6,316 nucleotides of DNA from a bacterium (lineage in GTDB: Bacteria; SM23-31; JAUVVT01): positions 1 through 6,316 of the forward strand of contig JAUVVT010000117.1 in NCBI GenBank assembly GCA_030604505.1, given 5' to 3'. Of this stretch, positions 6,296-6,316 are shown one piece after another. The translations under genes and the position numbers were made by a program. Positions within the stretch are counted from its first letter, which is position 1. Every line of letters begins with the position of its first letter. Under the pieces are notes generated by a model. That model was not told where the DNA came from, ran no database searches, and saw only the letters and a list, made by a program, of their open reading frames with translations.

Positions 6296-6316
6296 CCGCC
6301 CAAGCGGATCCGCCCT
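6296..6316. repeat. GC-rich palindromic stretch at the window edge, possible start of an intergenic repeat
   Basis: The last 21 bases are far richer in GC than the rest of the window. CCGCCC occurs twice (6296-6301 and 6310-6315). GCGGATCCGC (6304-6313) is a perfect 10-bp palindrome, and CCGC (6296-6299) can instead pair with GCGG (6304-6307). The element is cut by the window end, so its full extent is unknown. Confidence 0.4.

Noticed and set aside
1..6316. CRISPR arrays, tRNA or rRNA genes, transposase or phage genes
   Set aside because: No regularly spaced repeats, RNA gene landmarks or mobile-element proteins are visible on either strand.

Overview
The window is AT-rich bacterial chromosome with every gene on the + strand. 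It holds four complete metabolic genes and the 3' end of a fifth. Nothing in it looks like a mobile element, a defence system or a CRISPR array. The taxon cannot be named from this alone. The AT-rich DNA, the Lys/Asn/Ile-rich proteins and the hairpin repeats between genes resemble Ignavibacteria/Chlorobi-type members of the FCB group, but that is a guess. Three of the four complete genes have Shine-Dalgarno sites, including a perfect AGGAGG, and two starts are non-ATG (TTG and GTG). Classical Bacteroidetes largely lack strong Shine-Dalgarno sites, so the data fit them less well.

Layout. Positions 1-267 are the C-terminal end of an unrecognised membrane protein whose start lies outside the window. 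Positions 268-490 are an AT-rich gap with a plausible promoter. Positions 491-2089 encode a long-form D-3-phosphoglycerate dehydrogenase (serA) with a C-terminal ACT domain. Positions 2147-3256 encode a class V PLP aminotransferase, the likely partner for the second step of serine synthesis or an alanine/serine-glyoxylate aminotransferase. A 128-bp gap follows. It holds an AT palindrome, a 12-bp-stem intrinsic terminator and a perfect 8-bp inverted repeat. Positions 3385-4827 encode ADP-glucose-type glycogen synthase (glgA). Positions 4857-6254 encode glucose-6-phosphate isomerase (pgi), which ends inside a 13-bp perfect hairpin. The last 21 bases are a GC-rich palindromic stretch that looks like the edge of an intergenic repeat.

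How the genes work together. There are two probable transcription units. Unit one (serA plus aminotransferase, 57-bp gap, no convincing terminator between them) would turn 3-phosphoglycerate into 3-phosphohydroxypyruvate and then phosphoserine. No serB phosphatase is present. Unit two (glgA-pgi, 29-bp gap) handles storage carbon: glycogen synthase extends the polymer and Pgi links fructose-6-P with glucose-6-P. The terminator at 3312-3342 separates the units.

I see no new system. The points most worth checking are altered active-site motifs in the SerA protein, the small structured leader in front of glgA, a G7 run inside the pgi active-site glycine motif, and the two GC-rich palindromic elements at the right edge.
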